Below are positions 25,046-37,414 of a DNA stretch of 64,000 nucleotides, one piece after another. The stretch is from Ursus arctos. Its lineage: Eukaryota; Chordata; Mammalia; Carnivora; Ursidae. The translations under genes were made by a program, and so were the position numbers. Position 1 is the first letter of the stretch. Every line of letters starts with the position of its first letter. The stretch lies in contig NW_026622841.1 in assembly GCF_023065955.2 (NCBI RefSeq), positions 15,448,501 to 15,512,500 of the forward strand, in the 5' to 3' direction. The notes under the pieces are model-generated. The model was not told where the DNA came from. It saw only the letters and a list, made by a program, of their open reading frames with translations, and made no database searches.

Positions 25046-25233
25046 AGTGCACTGTCTTAGTTCATTCGGGCTGCCATCACAGAAGAATACAGACTGAGTG
25101 GCTTATAAGCAACAGAAACTTACTTCTCAGAGTTCTGAGGCTGGAAGTCAGAGACAGAGAGCTGGCAGGCTTGGGTTCTGGTGAGGGTCCTCTTCAGGGT
25201 TGCCGGTGGCTATTTTTTCTTCTATCATCACCT

Positions 25234-25273
<40 letters not shown>

Positions 25274-25442
25274 CAAACTCTACTGAGACTCTTATGAGGC
25301 GTGAACCCCCTGCATGAGAGCTCCACTCTCTTGGCCTAATCCCATCCCATAGGCCCCACGTCCTAATGTCATCACACTGGGGGGTAGGGTTTCAACATAT
25401 GAATTCTGGGGTGCGGGACATACACATTCAGCCCATAACACA
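25046..25442 (-). mobile_element. MaLR-like interspersed repeat, reverse, carrying an (AG)n
   Basis: GTTCATTCGGGCTGCCATCA to CATTCAGCCCATAACA. An AG dinucleotide run (25237-25271) has expanded inside it. Confidence 0.75.
25237..25271. repeat. (AG)n microsatellite
   Basis: About 17 uninterrupted AG units within a reverse MaLR-like repeat. Confidence 0.97.
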
Positions 25443-26095
25443 TCCTTCTTGGATGGCAAGCTCTCCCTCCCTGCTTTCACCCCCTTTCATCTACTACCTC
25501 TCTCTCCAATTTCAGCCAGACCTCCAGGTCCTTGAGCCCTTCTTTTTCTACCAACCAACCATGTCCTCTCTCATCCTTCTCAGTGAAATGTGGGTTGATC
25601 CTCACCTCTGGTTCTTTCCTACCAAGACCTTCACCTCCCTTGTTCCCTTGCCCTTCTGTGATCCCCCAAACTCCAAGCTAGATCTAACCAACTATCTGCC
25701 TGTTGTTGTGAGCTGCTGGAGAAAAACTCACCAGCCCCCATGCTGAAACTCGACATTGATGTTTTCCTGGCCAGCTGTTCCTCTCATTCTCCAGTGGCTA
25801 TTTTCAACCTTCTCAGCTTTCTCCAAACCTTCTACCCCAGGATGGCAGATACAGCGAGCTGAGGAGTCAACCAGAGTCCTCTTCTTCCAGGGCACCCAGG
25901 AAAACTACATTTAACAGCCCCCCCCTTACATACGGTATCACCGTTCTACTGAGATCTAGTCATGGAATTTGAGTAGAGTGATGTTCCCCTTCTTCCAGGC
26001 CTGGCCTATCCAAACCTCTCACAAATGCGCCTCTCTCTTCCCCCATCTGCACTGTGGATGCTAAGACCTGGGGCAGACATGGATGTCACCCATTA

Positions 26096-26328
26096 AACCA
26101 TGTGGGTTATGACAGGTACTGTGTAACCACATGAGGTTGAAGTTGGCTGGGTTTCATTTCCAACCACCCCCAAGACAGAGCTTAATTTTACATTCTGATA
26201 CCTTCATATCACACCTGCTTTGTGACAGTATCCTTTACTTTGTTATTTATATAGAATACAATGCATATATATAGAAAGGGATGTATATACATAATTATCT
26301 AAAAAGGCTATGTATTTTAACATATTTT
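26096..26328. repeat. Direct repeat copy B (about 235 bp)
   Basis: Second copy of the 24533-24775 sequence, same orientation, 1.56 kb away. The central 40 bases around CCACCCCCAAGACAGAGC are identical. Similarity ends abruptly on both sides. Confidence 0.85.
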
Positions 26329-26647
26329 TCTTATTAATCAGAACCTCTATCTGATGTGGCCCTCAATGACTTTGTGAAACAAATCACACACACACACTCA
26401 TACACACCCCAACCCCGGCCCTCTCCACTCTCCACCGTGCTAAATGGATTTTACCTGAATGAGGAATAAGCAACAGTCAGATCACAGAGGCAAGTGATAG
26501 GAGGATATCAGCTCCTCTCCTGCCCCCCACCCGTCTCACTCCTTCATAGTATGGCTTTGCCTCCTGTTCTCCTGAAGAAGAAAAATGAAAACTTATTTTG
26601 TTCTCTTTTAAATACTGGAGACCAACTTACTGTAGCCTGAATATAGG

Positions 26648-26848
26648 GTTTGTTTTTTTTTTAAGATTTTATTTATTTATTTTAGAGAGAGAGAGAGAGC
26701 ACGAGAGCACAAGCAGGGGAAGGGGCAGAAGGAGAGGGAGAAGCAGGCTCCTTGCTGAGCAGGGAGCCCAATGTGTGGCTCGATCTCAGGACCCTGAGAT
26801 CACGACCTGAGCCAAAGGGAGACGCTTAACCAACTAAGCCACTCCTGA
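26648..26848 (-). mobile_element. Can-SINE with incomplete head
   Basis: TTTAAGATTTTATTTATTTA, (GA)n, then TAACCAACTAAGCCACTCC; the last head bases are missing. Confidence 0.9.
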
Positions 26849-28190
26849 ATAATTAGGGTTCAATGATACTTGTTGCCACTTGGAAGATGCCCTCCGAGAA
26901 CCTGAGAACAGCAATCATCACATGGCCTCCGGCACCTAAACCTCAGAGTGGAGGGAGAGAAATGAGGGCAGACCCTGGTTCTGTGCCTTTCCATGTCTCC
27001 CACAGAATTATATCCTTTAGGCTTGAAAGTCTTGTATTGATATTCCCTATGATTCTATAACAAAAATAGGTATATACATGGAAATTGAAAAAACTATTTC
27101 TTTTGACCATAAATAAAAACATTATTTTTTCTGGATTGAATTATCTTTACAGTTGTTATCAGTAAATAATTGATCAAAGCACCTGAATATTACATATTTT
27201 CAGTCATTAAATATAAAGTAAACATAAAGTAAGATATAAAACAGAAATTATAAAATAGAAAAGTAAAATGTATTGAGAATGAAGCTCTTAAATGAATGGG
27301 ACTATTTCATTTAATGGTTTTGAGTTTGGGGCTTTTCTTCAATTACTTACAAATCTGTGGATGACAGACTGAGACTGGTTCATAAGAATAAGACTATTCT
27401 TATTTTCATTTTTTGGAAACAATTGTGAAAACTTTGTTCAAATAAATAAATAGAAATAGAAGGTATTCGTCTATAAAAATGCACCTCAATTATTTGAACA
27501 ATTTCTCAGCATTCCTGATAAAATTATTTTGAGCATTTACCATGAAAAATAAGTTACTTTTTTAGTCATCTGTCATCAAAAACATCACTTGAATAGTCCT
27601 CGGATTAAAGGGTAACCACAGGCTTACGTGCTCTTCCACTTGAAAACGCCCAACGTTTGCAAACGAACCTACCAGCGCATCACCAGGCCTTCACTTGCTC
27701 CCCTCCTCACCCACACCCCCAGCTGCCCTTGGCCTTCATATGCGGGGTGTTCACACCAAGGCCAGTAGCCTCCATAAGAGTCATAATAAATGGAGAAGGG
27801 GTGGTTATAAAAGAGGACAGGACAGCAAACTCTCAGGCAGATAAATTTTAGGAAAATATACATACACAAGTTGAACATGAGGAAATCCATTCCTTAAAAC
27901 TACCCAGCTTGTGTGTGCTTCTGGGAAAGCCTCTGCCTACCCTCCAAATACATGGAGACCACATATTGAAGACAATGAACCTAATGAATTGGCAGGGTCC
28001 CCAGAGGAATTCCCCTGAATTTTGTGGGTCCCAAAAAGCAAATGCCATTTTGTAAAGACACTCTTTTTCCTTAAGAGTAGAGACTGTTCTCTTAAATTCA
28101 TTAAAACTTTAAAGTATAAAGCAGACTGATGACCTCTGAGTATAGATCAGAAGTTGGAATTTTAGCTGCAATGTTTGATTGACTCTGGGC
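26849..28190. other. No gene seen; AT-rich
   Basis: AT-rich at 27050-27600, more balanced at 27600-28050. Nothing recognised. Confidence 0.5.
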
Positions 28191-28534
28191 TTTTTTTTTT
28201 TTTTAAGATTTTATTTATTTAGTGATGAGCACGGGGTCTTATACGCAACTAATGAATCCTTGAACACTACATCAAAAACTAATGATGTACTATGTGTTGG
28301 CTACTTGAACATAATAAAATTTTTAAAATTTTAAAAATAAAAAAAGATTTTATTTATTTATTTTGGAGAGAGCGCATGAGAGGACGGGGGAGGGGGGAGC
28401 AGAGGCAGAGGGACAAGCAGACTCCACGCAGAGCACAGAGCCCCACACGGGGCTACACCCCACAACCCTGAGATCATGACCTGAGCTGAAATCAAAAGCT
28501 GGTCCCTTAACCGGCTGAGCCACCCAGGCGCCCC
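28191..28534 (-). mobile_element. Can-SINE split by an L1 3' fragment
   Basis: The T-rich tail is at 28191-28221, and the body and head at 28344-28534, ending GCCACCCAGGCGCCCC. It is interrupted by the L1 piece at 28222-28343. Confidence 0.92.
28222..28343 (+). mobile_element. Very short L1 3' end in a SINE tail
   Basis: About 95 bp of L1 3' UTR (ATGATGTACTATG...AACATAATAAAA) plus poly(A). AAGATTTTATTTATTTA is perfectly duplicated at 28205-28221 and 28344-28360. Confidence 0.9.
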
Positions 28535-30002
28535 AGGGCTGGTTTTTTTTAACGACAGGTGTGTTACTCAAGCCAAGCTAATCAGCCAGCCCCATCCCAA
28601 GAAGGGCTCTGTGGCCATCTGTCCTGGGGCCGCCTGGAGTAACGTCCACTCACCCCCTGACACAGCCTGGCCGACTTGCTGCTTCTCTGTAATGAGAAGA
28701 GGACCCAAGTCTGGGAGGAAACAGCGGCCTCTGTCCCTTTCTCTGCAGCGCGTGACAGCTGGCCTCCCGACCAGAGCGGTAAGGAAATTCCAGTCCTCAC
28801 CTTGCTTCTGGCCAGGAACACTACTCTCCTTTACTCCCTCTGGGTCTAGAAAGAAAAGAGGCAGCGTTGAAACGTACCTTTGTATCCGTGCCGTCCATCT
28901 ATGTTTTATAGGAAGGATTCGAGAACCAGAGAATGACTGTCAGCAACCCCACACAGGAGATTCTGACCGAGTTAGCGTCCCACGTTTGGACAGAGCTCTT
29001 CCGGCCACATCACTCCTCAGGCTGCTCGTGAACTTCTGGAACGGAGCCTGGCGCCCGTCTCCCCGGTTCCATTAGGGATTGTTGGGATGGACAGAGCATC
29101 ACAGACACGAAGTGCAGCTGCCGAAGACCGCCGTCGCCTCAGCAACAAAAGGAAAGGTCACTCGCCCTGGAAGGGCAGCGAGACTGCTGCCACCATCCTT
29201 AACCTCCTCTGTCCCCTCACAGAGTCCCATGCGCCCTGCTCCTGGTCAAGCCTCACTCCTCAACGGCTCAGGAAACCATGTCCCGGCGCGTCAGGAATCT
29301 TCCGTCTTCCAGCACCTTTCTGCTCACACCTTTCCTTCACAATTTGAAAATACGGGAGATTCTCTCTAGAAACTCCCTCTTGCAGATAGTAAAACATAAA
29401 ATGCAGATACGATTAAAATCACCTGGAAGCTGCAAAAGACTTAAACGATAGTATAGATTCCGGAAACAGACCAGACATTCCAGCGTGTCATTTGTTCTTC
29501 AGGGTGGCATTTCAAATCAAGGGTGTAAAGAGCGTTGTTTAGTAAATGGTGGTGGGACCACCACGTCGAAGATAACTACACAGACACAGCAGAACCTCCA
29601 TAAAAATCCTAACCGGCTGGGCTTGGGCGCTTCCGGGTGGCGAGCACGTGGAACGGCGGGGAGGGCGGGGAGGGCGCTGCGCCCAGAGACCGCCTGGAAG
29701 CCCCACCCCCTCCCGCACGCCGGCCCTTCGCCGCGTTGCCATTGGACTTTTCCTGAGTTGTATTTTTTTCTAGTAAGCTGGGAAATGTACATGAAGCGTC
29801 TCCCTGGGTTCTGTGAGCCGTTCTAGTAACCGTGGAATGTGAGGAGGAGGTCGAGGGAATCCCCAATTTATAGCCAATCGGGCAGAAGTACAGGTGGGAG
29901 GACAGTCTCGGGGAGTGAGCCTTTCACCTGTGGGGTCTGCGCTAACTCCTGGGACATTATTGACGTAACTGACGCTCCAGAATTGAACTGAATCCAAAAA
30001 TT
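28535..30002. other. GC-richer intergenic block with a CpG-dense core
   Basis: 1.45 kb free of SINEs. The core 29610-29750 is CpG-dense. Several overlapping open frames of 85-154 codons on both strands reflect base composition, and none is recognised. Confidence 0.5.
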
Positions 30003-30106
30003 AGGGGCACGTGGCCGGCTCAGTCAGTAGGGCGTGTGACTCTTGGTCTTGGGGTCATCGGTTTGAGCCCCAACATGGCAGGTAGAAACTTACTTTAAAA
30101 TTTCTT
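30003..30106 (+). mobile_element. Short Can-SINE followed by a T-run
   Basis: GGGGCACGTGGCCGGCTCAG to GGTAGAAACTTACTTTAAAA, then about 20 T (30107-30126), an unusual end for a sense copy. Confidence 0.88.
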
Positions 30107-30126
30107 TTTTTTTTTTTTTTTTTTTA

Positions 30127-31436
30127 ATGCAGAGAATTGGAGAATTGCTCAATGGGGGCGAAAAAAGTCCCCCACATTTGGTGTTACTAGTGTTGTGAGT
30201 TGCACGATTCAGAAGCCATTATCTTATCTGCCAGTAAGCTGCTGAGACAGTGCCCTCCACTTCCCTGGGGTGCTTGTGCAATCCCCTGTCTGAAGGGAGA
30301 GAACCGGGAACCTCTTTCTCCCTGTCCTTCCTTGTCTTTCCCTACTGCTCTAGGAAAGACTGGAGGCAGCATTCAAGCTCATTTTGCTTGGCTCCTACCC
30401 CACGGGGCTGGCTCTTCAGGGTAAAGGCCCGTTCACTTGGAAGAGAAGGAATATGCCTCTATTTCCACCTCCACAATTAGAAGATATGCCTTGCATCCAA
30501 CTAGTTTAGCAGATTTTACGATATTTATTTTTCAAAGGAGAACATTGAGACTTTGAAATTTTCAACTGATTTGCCGGAGTTCACACAGCAACTCAGTGTC
30601 AGGGCCTAACGGGGCCATGTCCATGCTCTCTGCTCAGTTACCTTCAAGGTTGTTTGCTTCAGGGCGGATTTCTGCTTTAGGAGGCCAGTACTGCTGCCTC
30701 ACCCTGTGTACAAGATCTTTGATTATTCTCCCCATTCCTGAAGTCCCCCACATTTGGGAAGTTCTTCTGGTTCAATATTTGGTTGGGGAGGCTGAGGTGG
30801 CTCATCCCATGAGGTGATATTAGAACAGGCCGGAAGGGAGAGAACCTTCCTCCGAGCATGAAATGAGAACTAGAAGGTTGGCCAGAGCAGGGTGACTTAA
30901 ACCTGGAGTCTTCTGGATATTTCTTGTCAGACCCTGCGAGAATTCGTTGTGAAAAGTCACAAAGAAGATCACCTAGTAAGTAGTTGTGTCCTTCCCCGCT
31001 GCCCCCAATCGCATTCACCCACTTGCAGAAACAAGTTTTATTCTGACTCAGTGCCAGAATTTGAGTCATGGACACTCCCACACATACTTGGCAAGCCTTG
31101 GCCTAGATGTTCTGTCCTTTCAGACTGCCAGACTCTCCTCACTGTTTGGCATTAAACGTGGTCTTTCTCACCAATTATACAGTTCCTTCCTCTGGTTAAA
31201 ATAACAACACTCTCACTCAGAGATGGAATTTCGCCATCAAGCCCAGTCTTTCCCGTTGGGCCAGTCTGGAGAACTGGGCTGTGATTGCGACAGTGGGTTT
31301 GAAGAGCGAGTCTTTACTGAAGGAGTGGACTTCTGAGGCACCTGTCAGGAAGCACACCAGGACTCGTGAATCTCCACGAGAAGAAGCTCATTTTCTCATT
31401 TCAGTCTCTTGTGCAATGGTCCTTATTCTTTTTCCC
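30127..31436. other. No gene seen
   Basis: Contains one weak MIR. A 134-codon minus-strand open frame (30677-31081) shows no family resemblance. Confidence 0.5.
30495..30605 (-). mobile_element. MIR fragment
   Basis: GAGAACATTGAGACTTTGAA and GAGTTCACACAGCAACTCAG. Confidence 0.55.
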
Positions 31437-31531
31437 CTAAGTAAACACAGAGCTTGAACTTACCACCCTGAGCTCAAGACCTGAGCTGAGATCAAGTCGA
31501 ACGCATAACCGACTGAGCCACCCAGCACCCC
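31437..31531 (-). mobile_element. Can-SINE head fragment
   Basis: GTAAACACAGAGCTTGAACT to GACTGAGCCACCCAGCACCCC region; body and tail missing. Confidence 0.82.
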
Positions 31532-31659
31532 ATCCTCATTTTTTAAATTAATATGTTAGCTTTCTTCACGTGGGTAGTTCCTACTCTTCCTGGAAGACGT
31601 GATGCTAAGGCAAGCAACAGTAACAGCTTTTTGTCCAGGGATGATGACGATACTTTGCT

Positions 31660-31910
31660 CGGTATAAAATCACAGTAATAGCAAACACTCACGTAGCGCT
31701 TCCTTATGCCAGACACTGTGTTAAGTTCTTTCCATATATTAACTCATTTTATCCACAAAATAATCCTGTGCAGTCGATCTAGTATTATCCCTAGATTACG
31801 GTTGGGAAAACCAAGCCATGGAGAGGTTAAGTGAGTTGCCTACTGTCTCATAGAGATGGCGTGATGGGTTCAAAACCAGACTCTATGCCCTTGCCCACCA
31901 CCTAGTTCTG
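31660..31910 (-). mobile_element. MIR
   Basis: GCCAGACACTGTGTTAAGTT, TTAACTCATTTTATCC, CATGGAGAGGTTAAGTGAGT. One of the clearest MIR copies here. Confidence 0.85.
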
Positions 31911-32168
31911 CTTTTCATATGGTGTAATTCTGAATAGCACTCACCAAGAGTGATGATCTCAGACACCAATGGAAACTGTAATTCAGACCTCAGGAGCCTT
32001 CCACTCTCCAACAAATATGACAAGCCCAAATACAAACACAAAAATATGAGAAAGGGTTTTTGTAAACTACTCATTTCTGAACATCTTTACTGCAGAATGA
32101 AGGAAATGAGCTTGCATGTGTGCAGAAAAACACTAATTTTGAAACATTATTGGGAAGAGTGTAATTCT

Positions 32169-32278
32169 TTTTTCTTAAGATTTTAGTTTTTTAAGTAATT
32201 TCTACATGCCAAATGTGAAGCTCAAACTTACGATCCCGAGATCAAGAGTTGCACACTCTACCAACTGTTGGGTGCCCC
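32169..32278 (-). mobile_element. Short Can-SINE
   Basis: AAGTAATTTCTACATGCCAA to CAACTGTTGGGTGCCCC; part of the head is lost. Confidence 0.85.
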
Positions 32279-32907
32279 CAGCATGCAATTCTGTTAAAGA
32301 AACACATCTGGCTATTTTCAGGACAACTTTATAGAGAACCAAAACACCTAAGTCTCTTCTAAAAAAATCGAATTCCTCTAATAACAGAAAATAATAATCT
32401 GCTCATTATTTTTATGAAAATGACTCTAATCATTGTTTAGTCCACCCATGTAAACATAAGACAACCATAGCAACAAAAAACTACACAAATTTCAAACCAT
32501 GAGAGATTTCTCTAGAAGAAGGTAGGAAGAGTGTTTTTCCCTCCCTACTCTCAATCTAGGATCCCTGACATCCAGAAAAAGGAGATAACTAAACCTTCTA
32601 TTAGACAGGTAATGCTTTTGAAGTGGTGCGATACGAGGATTCATTTTCGTTTTTTTGCTTTTTAATCATTTCATTGTAATACACCCCATATGTACCCAAG
32701 AGTGTTTAAAACATATATGAACAACTTAAAGAAGAATTGTAAGGATATATTTCGAAGCCACCACCACCGTGACCAAATTCTGGGCCCAGGAATACGGATG
32801 GAAGAGAGAGCCTCACCACCAGCAAACACTGCCCACAGAGAGCTCCCAGAGGGGACTTTCATCTCTCTCCCCTCCTCTGTTCTCAGGATGACGACAAAGT
32901 GACTGTG

Positions 32908-33312
32908 TGGGTTTCCTAGGGTTACCATAATAAATACCACAGACCGGATGGCTTAAACAACAGAAATGTATTTTCTCAAAATTCTGGAAACTAGAAGTCC
33001 AGGATCAAGTTGTCAGCAGATGGGTCCTCCTGAGGCCTCTCTCCTTGGCTTGCTTGGCTTCCCACTGTGTCCTCACTAGGTCTATTCCTCTGTGCGTGTG
33101 CGCCCCTCGTGTCTCTCTGTGTGCCCAAATGTCCTCTCCTTATATGCACACCCGTCAGGTGGGATTAGGACTCCCCTCACAGCCTCATTTTAACTTTATC
33201 TCCTCTTTAAAGGTCCTGCCTCCAAGTGGAGTCATGTTCTTAGGTACTGAAGCTTAAGGTTTCAACATAAGGATTTTCAGGCAGGGGGAAGACACAATTC
33301 AACTTATAGCAG
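32908..33312 (-). mobile_element. MaLR-like interspersed repeat, reverse
   Basis: GGTTTCCTAGGGTTACCATA, CTTAAACAACAGAAATGTAT, TGAAGCTTAAGGTTTCAACA, ending GACACAATTCAACTTATAGC. Confidence 0.8.
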
Positions 33313-33617
33313 TGACCTTGAAGCCAAGAGATGGTGGAGGCACAAGATGGAAGGATCCTGGGTCCCCGAATCACCCCTTGGAAGAGAGAAGCCTAGAGCA
33401 CCTCTCGACCAAAAGCATGAGTATTAGACTCTATGTGACCAACAATGAAATTTTCATTTTGCTAACTCACTTATGTTTGGGGATTGTTTTTAGCAGTTGG
33501 CCTGCACCGAACAATACTCAAGTGAAGGAAAACCCAGCCATCCTCCATTAAGTTTGTCTAATTAAATCAGTTGTTAATATATTAGCTTCGGGTGATAAGA
33601 AAAGAGTGTGGATAAAG

Positions 33618-33797
33618 TGGGGTAACTGGGTGGCTCAGTAGGTTAAGCGTCTGCCTTTGGCTCAGGTCATAATCTCAGGGTCCTGGGACCAAGTCCCATA
33701 TCAGGCTCCCTGCCCAGTAGGGAGTCTGCTTCTCCCTCTGTCCCTCCCCCCGCTTATGCTCTCTCTCTCAAATAAATAAATAAAATCTTAAAAAAAA
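33618..33797 (+). mobile_element. Can-SINE, full length
   Basis: Target duplication AAGAGTGTGGATAAAG at 33602-33617, copy at 33798-33813 with one change. Confidence 0.95.
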
Positions 33798-33813
33798 AAG
33801 AGTGCAGATAAAG

Positions 33814-35716
33814 AGAAATGATTCTCCCATTGTATCCTTCCAAATTAACCATGTACATTGGCTTCTAAAATGAATCAATACCTCAATTAACAATAAATCG
33901 TATGAATAATATGAACTAAAATTTTTTAGATGCAATGAATAGTTCTGGCTCTTATGTGTGCCTCAAAAGAGCACAGAATTAACACATCTGAATTCACTCA
34001 TTTGCAATTGTTCAGTAAATTGATCAATCCCCATATTCCGACAGTTTTGCAATCTCTACTAGGTCTGTTGAAGTGTGAAGACTGGAAACAGAGGGTCTGC
34101 CAAGACCAATATTCTTCTGTTCAGAGGCAGCATATTAGGATGTTAAGGAAACGACAAAAAGAACTAGATAGGAACCTTCCTGACAGCCCACACCTCCTCC
34201 GTTGCTGAAATCAGCCTCCACTACCCCACAACCCCATGGTGAGCCGTAAGGCGATACCCATGCACAAAGATTCGTGATACAGGCAAGTGTTGTTTGTGGG
34301 CAGTCTTCCTGAAGGAAAGGACCCTTAGGGAGACGAAGGGTGCTTTCTCATGACTTCCTGGTGCTGGTGACAGACAGCAGTCACATCCGCGGACCCTGCT
34401 ACTGTCCACATGCCGTTCCATTGTCCCCAGCCTCACTGAACTCTCCTGCTCTTCCAGTCTTTTCTGTCTTAGGCAAATTTATCTAGTCTTCACCTGTGGG
34501 AGGACTGGCTCTGCTTGACCTTCGATTCCTCCAAATCTTTTTCATCTTCCACTTGGAAACTAAAAGCCAGGAGTTTGGCCCTTGTTGCTCTGATTCTGCG
34601 ATGACAATTTTCCGCTGAGACAACAGAGCTTGGTTTCTCCCTGCCCAACAGCAGGAGTTTCCAGGAGTAACCCACTTAAAACTCAGCTAATTTATCAAAG
34701 CGTCTTCCTGCCATGCTATAAAAATAAAGAGCTGGGAAAGAAATGTCACCCTCATTTTATGTTTGTCTGGGGGGCGAAAATAATCAAAGAAAGCTGCAAG
34801 TTATCTAGGAAAAGATTTACTGTGAAAGGCGATCTCTCATCTGGTGGAAATCTCTGGCAAGGAATCAGATAGGACGATGTGGTCACACTGGACCTGACGG
34901 AGAAGTTGCCTGCTATCGGGTAAAAGGAAACACCCCTCAGACACCACACGAGGCATATGGGTTGCCAGGCACCAGCGTCCACCTGCAGATGAAACGTGTT
35001 TGGTGGCATTCCAATGGCACATGTCATCTGGGGTGTTCAGGTCAGAGCTACAACCATGGAAAGGAGCTTCCTGTTTAGATTCTAAGGCAATATTAAACAC
35101 GGTTTAGAAATACTGCATTGGACATAATTAAACATTAGCCAGTTCAGGATGGCTTATTTCCCTGTTTCACAGCAGACTGAACAAGATAAAATCACATCAT
35201 GGTGTGTTTAAAGTATTAAAACTTGAAATGATTTACAAGTGGCAGTAACTGGTCAGGCTTCAAGAATATTCTACAATGTCTTGATCATTGTAAAACATTT
35301 TGCATTTGAGAGTATCAGAAAGCCACAGGCGGGATTTTGCCCTTGACTCGGACTATTATTTAGGGTGAGTTGAAACCTTGATTTTTGTTACCCTTCTCTG
35401 ACGATGGGAGGCTCTGAAAAGGACCAGAGAGTCTTCTTTGGATTCAGAAACAGCCAGAGAGATAAGCATAAATATACACAAAGCAGCACTAAGACCTGTT
35501 TTCCACTGCTTGGTGTATTCCCGGGAATCCAAGCAGGAGATGGGCAATGTTGCTGAGATAAGTTTTGGTGGTTTGGTTGGTTGGGTAAGAGGGTGGTTTG
35601 GTTTGATTTATTCTTGCACTCAGCTTATAGAACAGGTGGCAAATCACAAGAAAACTAGCCAAGATCATAAATCTTCGATGGGACTTAAGGAATTACCACC
35701 CCTGCATACACGCACA

Positions 35717-35717
<1 letters not shown>
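33814..35717. other. No gene seen
   Basis: 1.9 kb free of recognisable SINEs, ending at the (AC)n. Unassigned. Confidence 0.5.

Positions 35718-35747
<30 letters not shown>
35718..35747. repeat. (AC)n microsatellite
   Basis: 15 AC units, not attached to a visible retroelement. Confidence 0.97.
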
Positions 35748-35750
<3 letters not shown>

Positions 35751-35774
35751 ACATTTTTTTCAGGTAGGAATTAG

Positions 35775-35880
35775 CATCAAGAGAATAAGTGATTTTCCAA
35801 TTTCTCGCAGCTGGTTAGTTGCAACATTTGGACAAGAACCTGGTTCTCCTTTCTCTAAGTCCAAGGCTTTCCCCACTTTA
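35775..35880 (-). mobile_element. MIR fragment
   Basis: TTTCTCGCAGCTGGTTAGTT, ACAAGAACCTGGTTC, AAGTCCAAGGCTTTCCC. Confidence 0.55.
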
Positions 35881-35896
35881 AAATATTGCCTCCTTG

Positions 35897-36078
35897 GGAC
35901 ACCTGGGTGGCTCAGTCGTTAAGCGTCTACCCTCAGCTCAGGTCATGATCCCGGGGTCGTTGGATCCAGTCCTGCATCAGGCTCCTTGCTCATCAGGGAG
36001 CCTGTTTCTCTCTCTGCCTGCTGCTCCCCCTACTTGTACTCTCTCGCTCTGACAAATAAGTAAAATCTTTTTTTAAAA
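35897..36078 (+). mobile_element. Can-SINE, full length
   Basis: Flanked by AAATATTGCCTCCTTGG (35881-35897) and AAATATTGCTTTCTTGG (36079-36095). Confidence 0.95.
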
Positions 36079-36545
36079 AAATATTGCTTTCTTGGTCATC
36101 ACCGGCTTTATCTGAAAAGCTACCTACTGGCCATGAGCCAAGATATCAACCTTAACCATTCCCACAACCATGACTTCTGCACGGCCCCCCTCTACTGACG
36201 CAAAGGAAACTCATGTGAAGGATGACACCACATCAGTGCGAGGTTCTAACTGAGACTGGAAACTGTATGCACAGCACATAGTAGGTGCCGAATAAGTCAT
36301 GTATTAATGAGTTAATGCAGGAATATGTGAATGAAGTGTGGTGTGTTGTCGGGGCATTATACACATACTGAACAGCCTAAGTGTATTACGGGTTTCTTAG
36401 GTCTAACAGCCTCAAAATGTTCGGCTAACGGTTAGCTAATAATACTAAACTCATTAATGATGCTAAGTAGAAACCCCAAATTTGGGTCACTCTACTGTTC
36501 AGACGCTTTAAGTAAAACATAAAAATTTAGAACATAAGGAATAAG

Positions 36546-36660
36546 GGGCACCTGGCTGGCTCAGTCAGTAGAGCATGCAACTCTTAATCTTGGGGTTGTG
36601 AGTTTGAGCCCTACGTTGGGCGTGGAGATTGCTTAAAAATCAATCAATCAAATAAAATCA
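36546..36660 (+). mobile_element. Short Can-SINE
   Basis: GGGGCACCTGGCTGGCTCAG to TTAAAAATCAATCAATCAAA; the tail repeat is ATCA. Confidence 0.92.
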
Positions 36661-36757
36661 CCATGTCAGTAAACTTTAAAAGAAAAAAAAAGAACATATG
36701 GATAAAAAGAGAGCAGCTTAATCTTTGTAATTAAAATACTCTTAAGATTATATTAAA

Positions 36758-36934
36758 CAGGGGTGCCTGGGTGGCTCAGTCAACTGGGCGTCTGCCTTTG
36801 GCTCAGGTCGTGATCCCAGGGTCCTAGGAGTTGAGTCTCGCTGAGCAGGGAGCCTGCTTCTCCCTCTTCCTCTGCAGCTCCCCCTCCTTGTGCTCTCTCT
36901 CTCTGTCAAATAAATAAATAAAAATTTTTTTTAA
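36758..36934 (+). mobile_element. Can-SINE, full length
   Basis: Target duplication AAGATTATATTAAA perfect at 36744-36757 and 36935-36948. It sits 100 bp after the short SINE at 36546. Confidence 0.95.
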
Positions 36935-37039
36935 AAGATTATATTAAAGCATTAAAATTGTTCAGAACCAGCCCAGCTGGTTATCTTAGGAAGCCGGGTA
37001 TCTTGTGAAAGATAAGTGAAGCTTCACTTTTCCGAGCAC

Positions 37040-37180
37040 ATTACTTTTCAATACGCTGTCCCAGTCCCCTCACTTGTCTAGCAAGACAATAGTCTTGCTG
37101 TCTCCATTTTATAGCTGAACAGAAAGGAATCCTGGACTAAGAAAATTAGCCAGGGTCACACAACCGGTGATGCAAAGAAC
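37040..37180 (-). mobile_element. MIR fragment
   Basis: CCATTTTATAGCTGAACAGA, GCCAGGGTCACACAACCGGT. Confidence 0.6.
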
Positions 37181-37414
37181 CAAAACTAAAATGAACATTT
37201 CCCAAAGTACCTAGAAGCTAGTGCGCCTAGCTAGCCAGAGCTACGCGTTTCAACACTGACATTCTCCAAAGCGCCCTGCATATCACAGGCTCTCAGCCAC
37301 GCTCCTGGGACTAATTTCCCACAGGGAGAGGCCAGCGGCAGCTCAATCGAGAAGACCAAGGAGGACACAGGCCTGGAAGACAGGCAGGTCTCTACCTCCG
37401 CATTTAGTCTTCTG

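Noticed and set aside
25366..25746. 126-codon plus-strand open frame
   Set aside because: It begins inside a reverse MaLR-like repeat and runs on as a CT-rich translation without family resemblance.
28611..29075. 154-codon plus-strand open frame
   Set aside because: No domain, no clear splice context, and overlapping frames exist on both strands. Composition is the better explanation.
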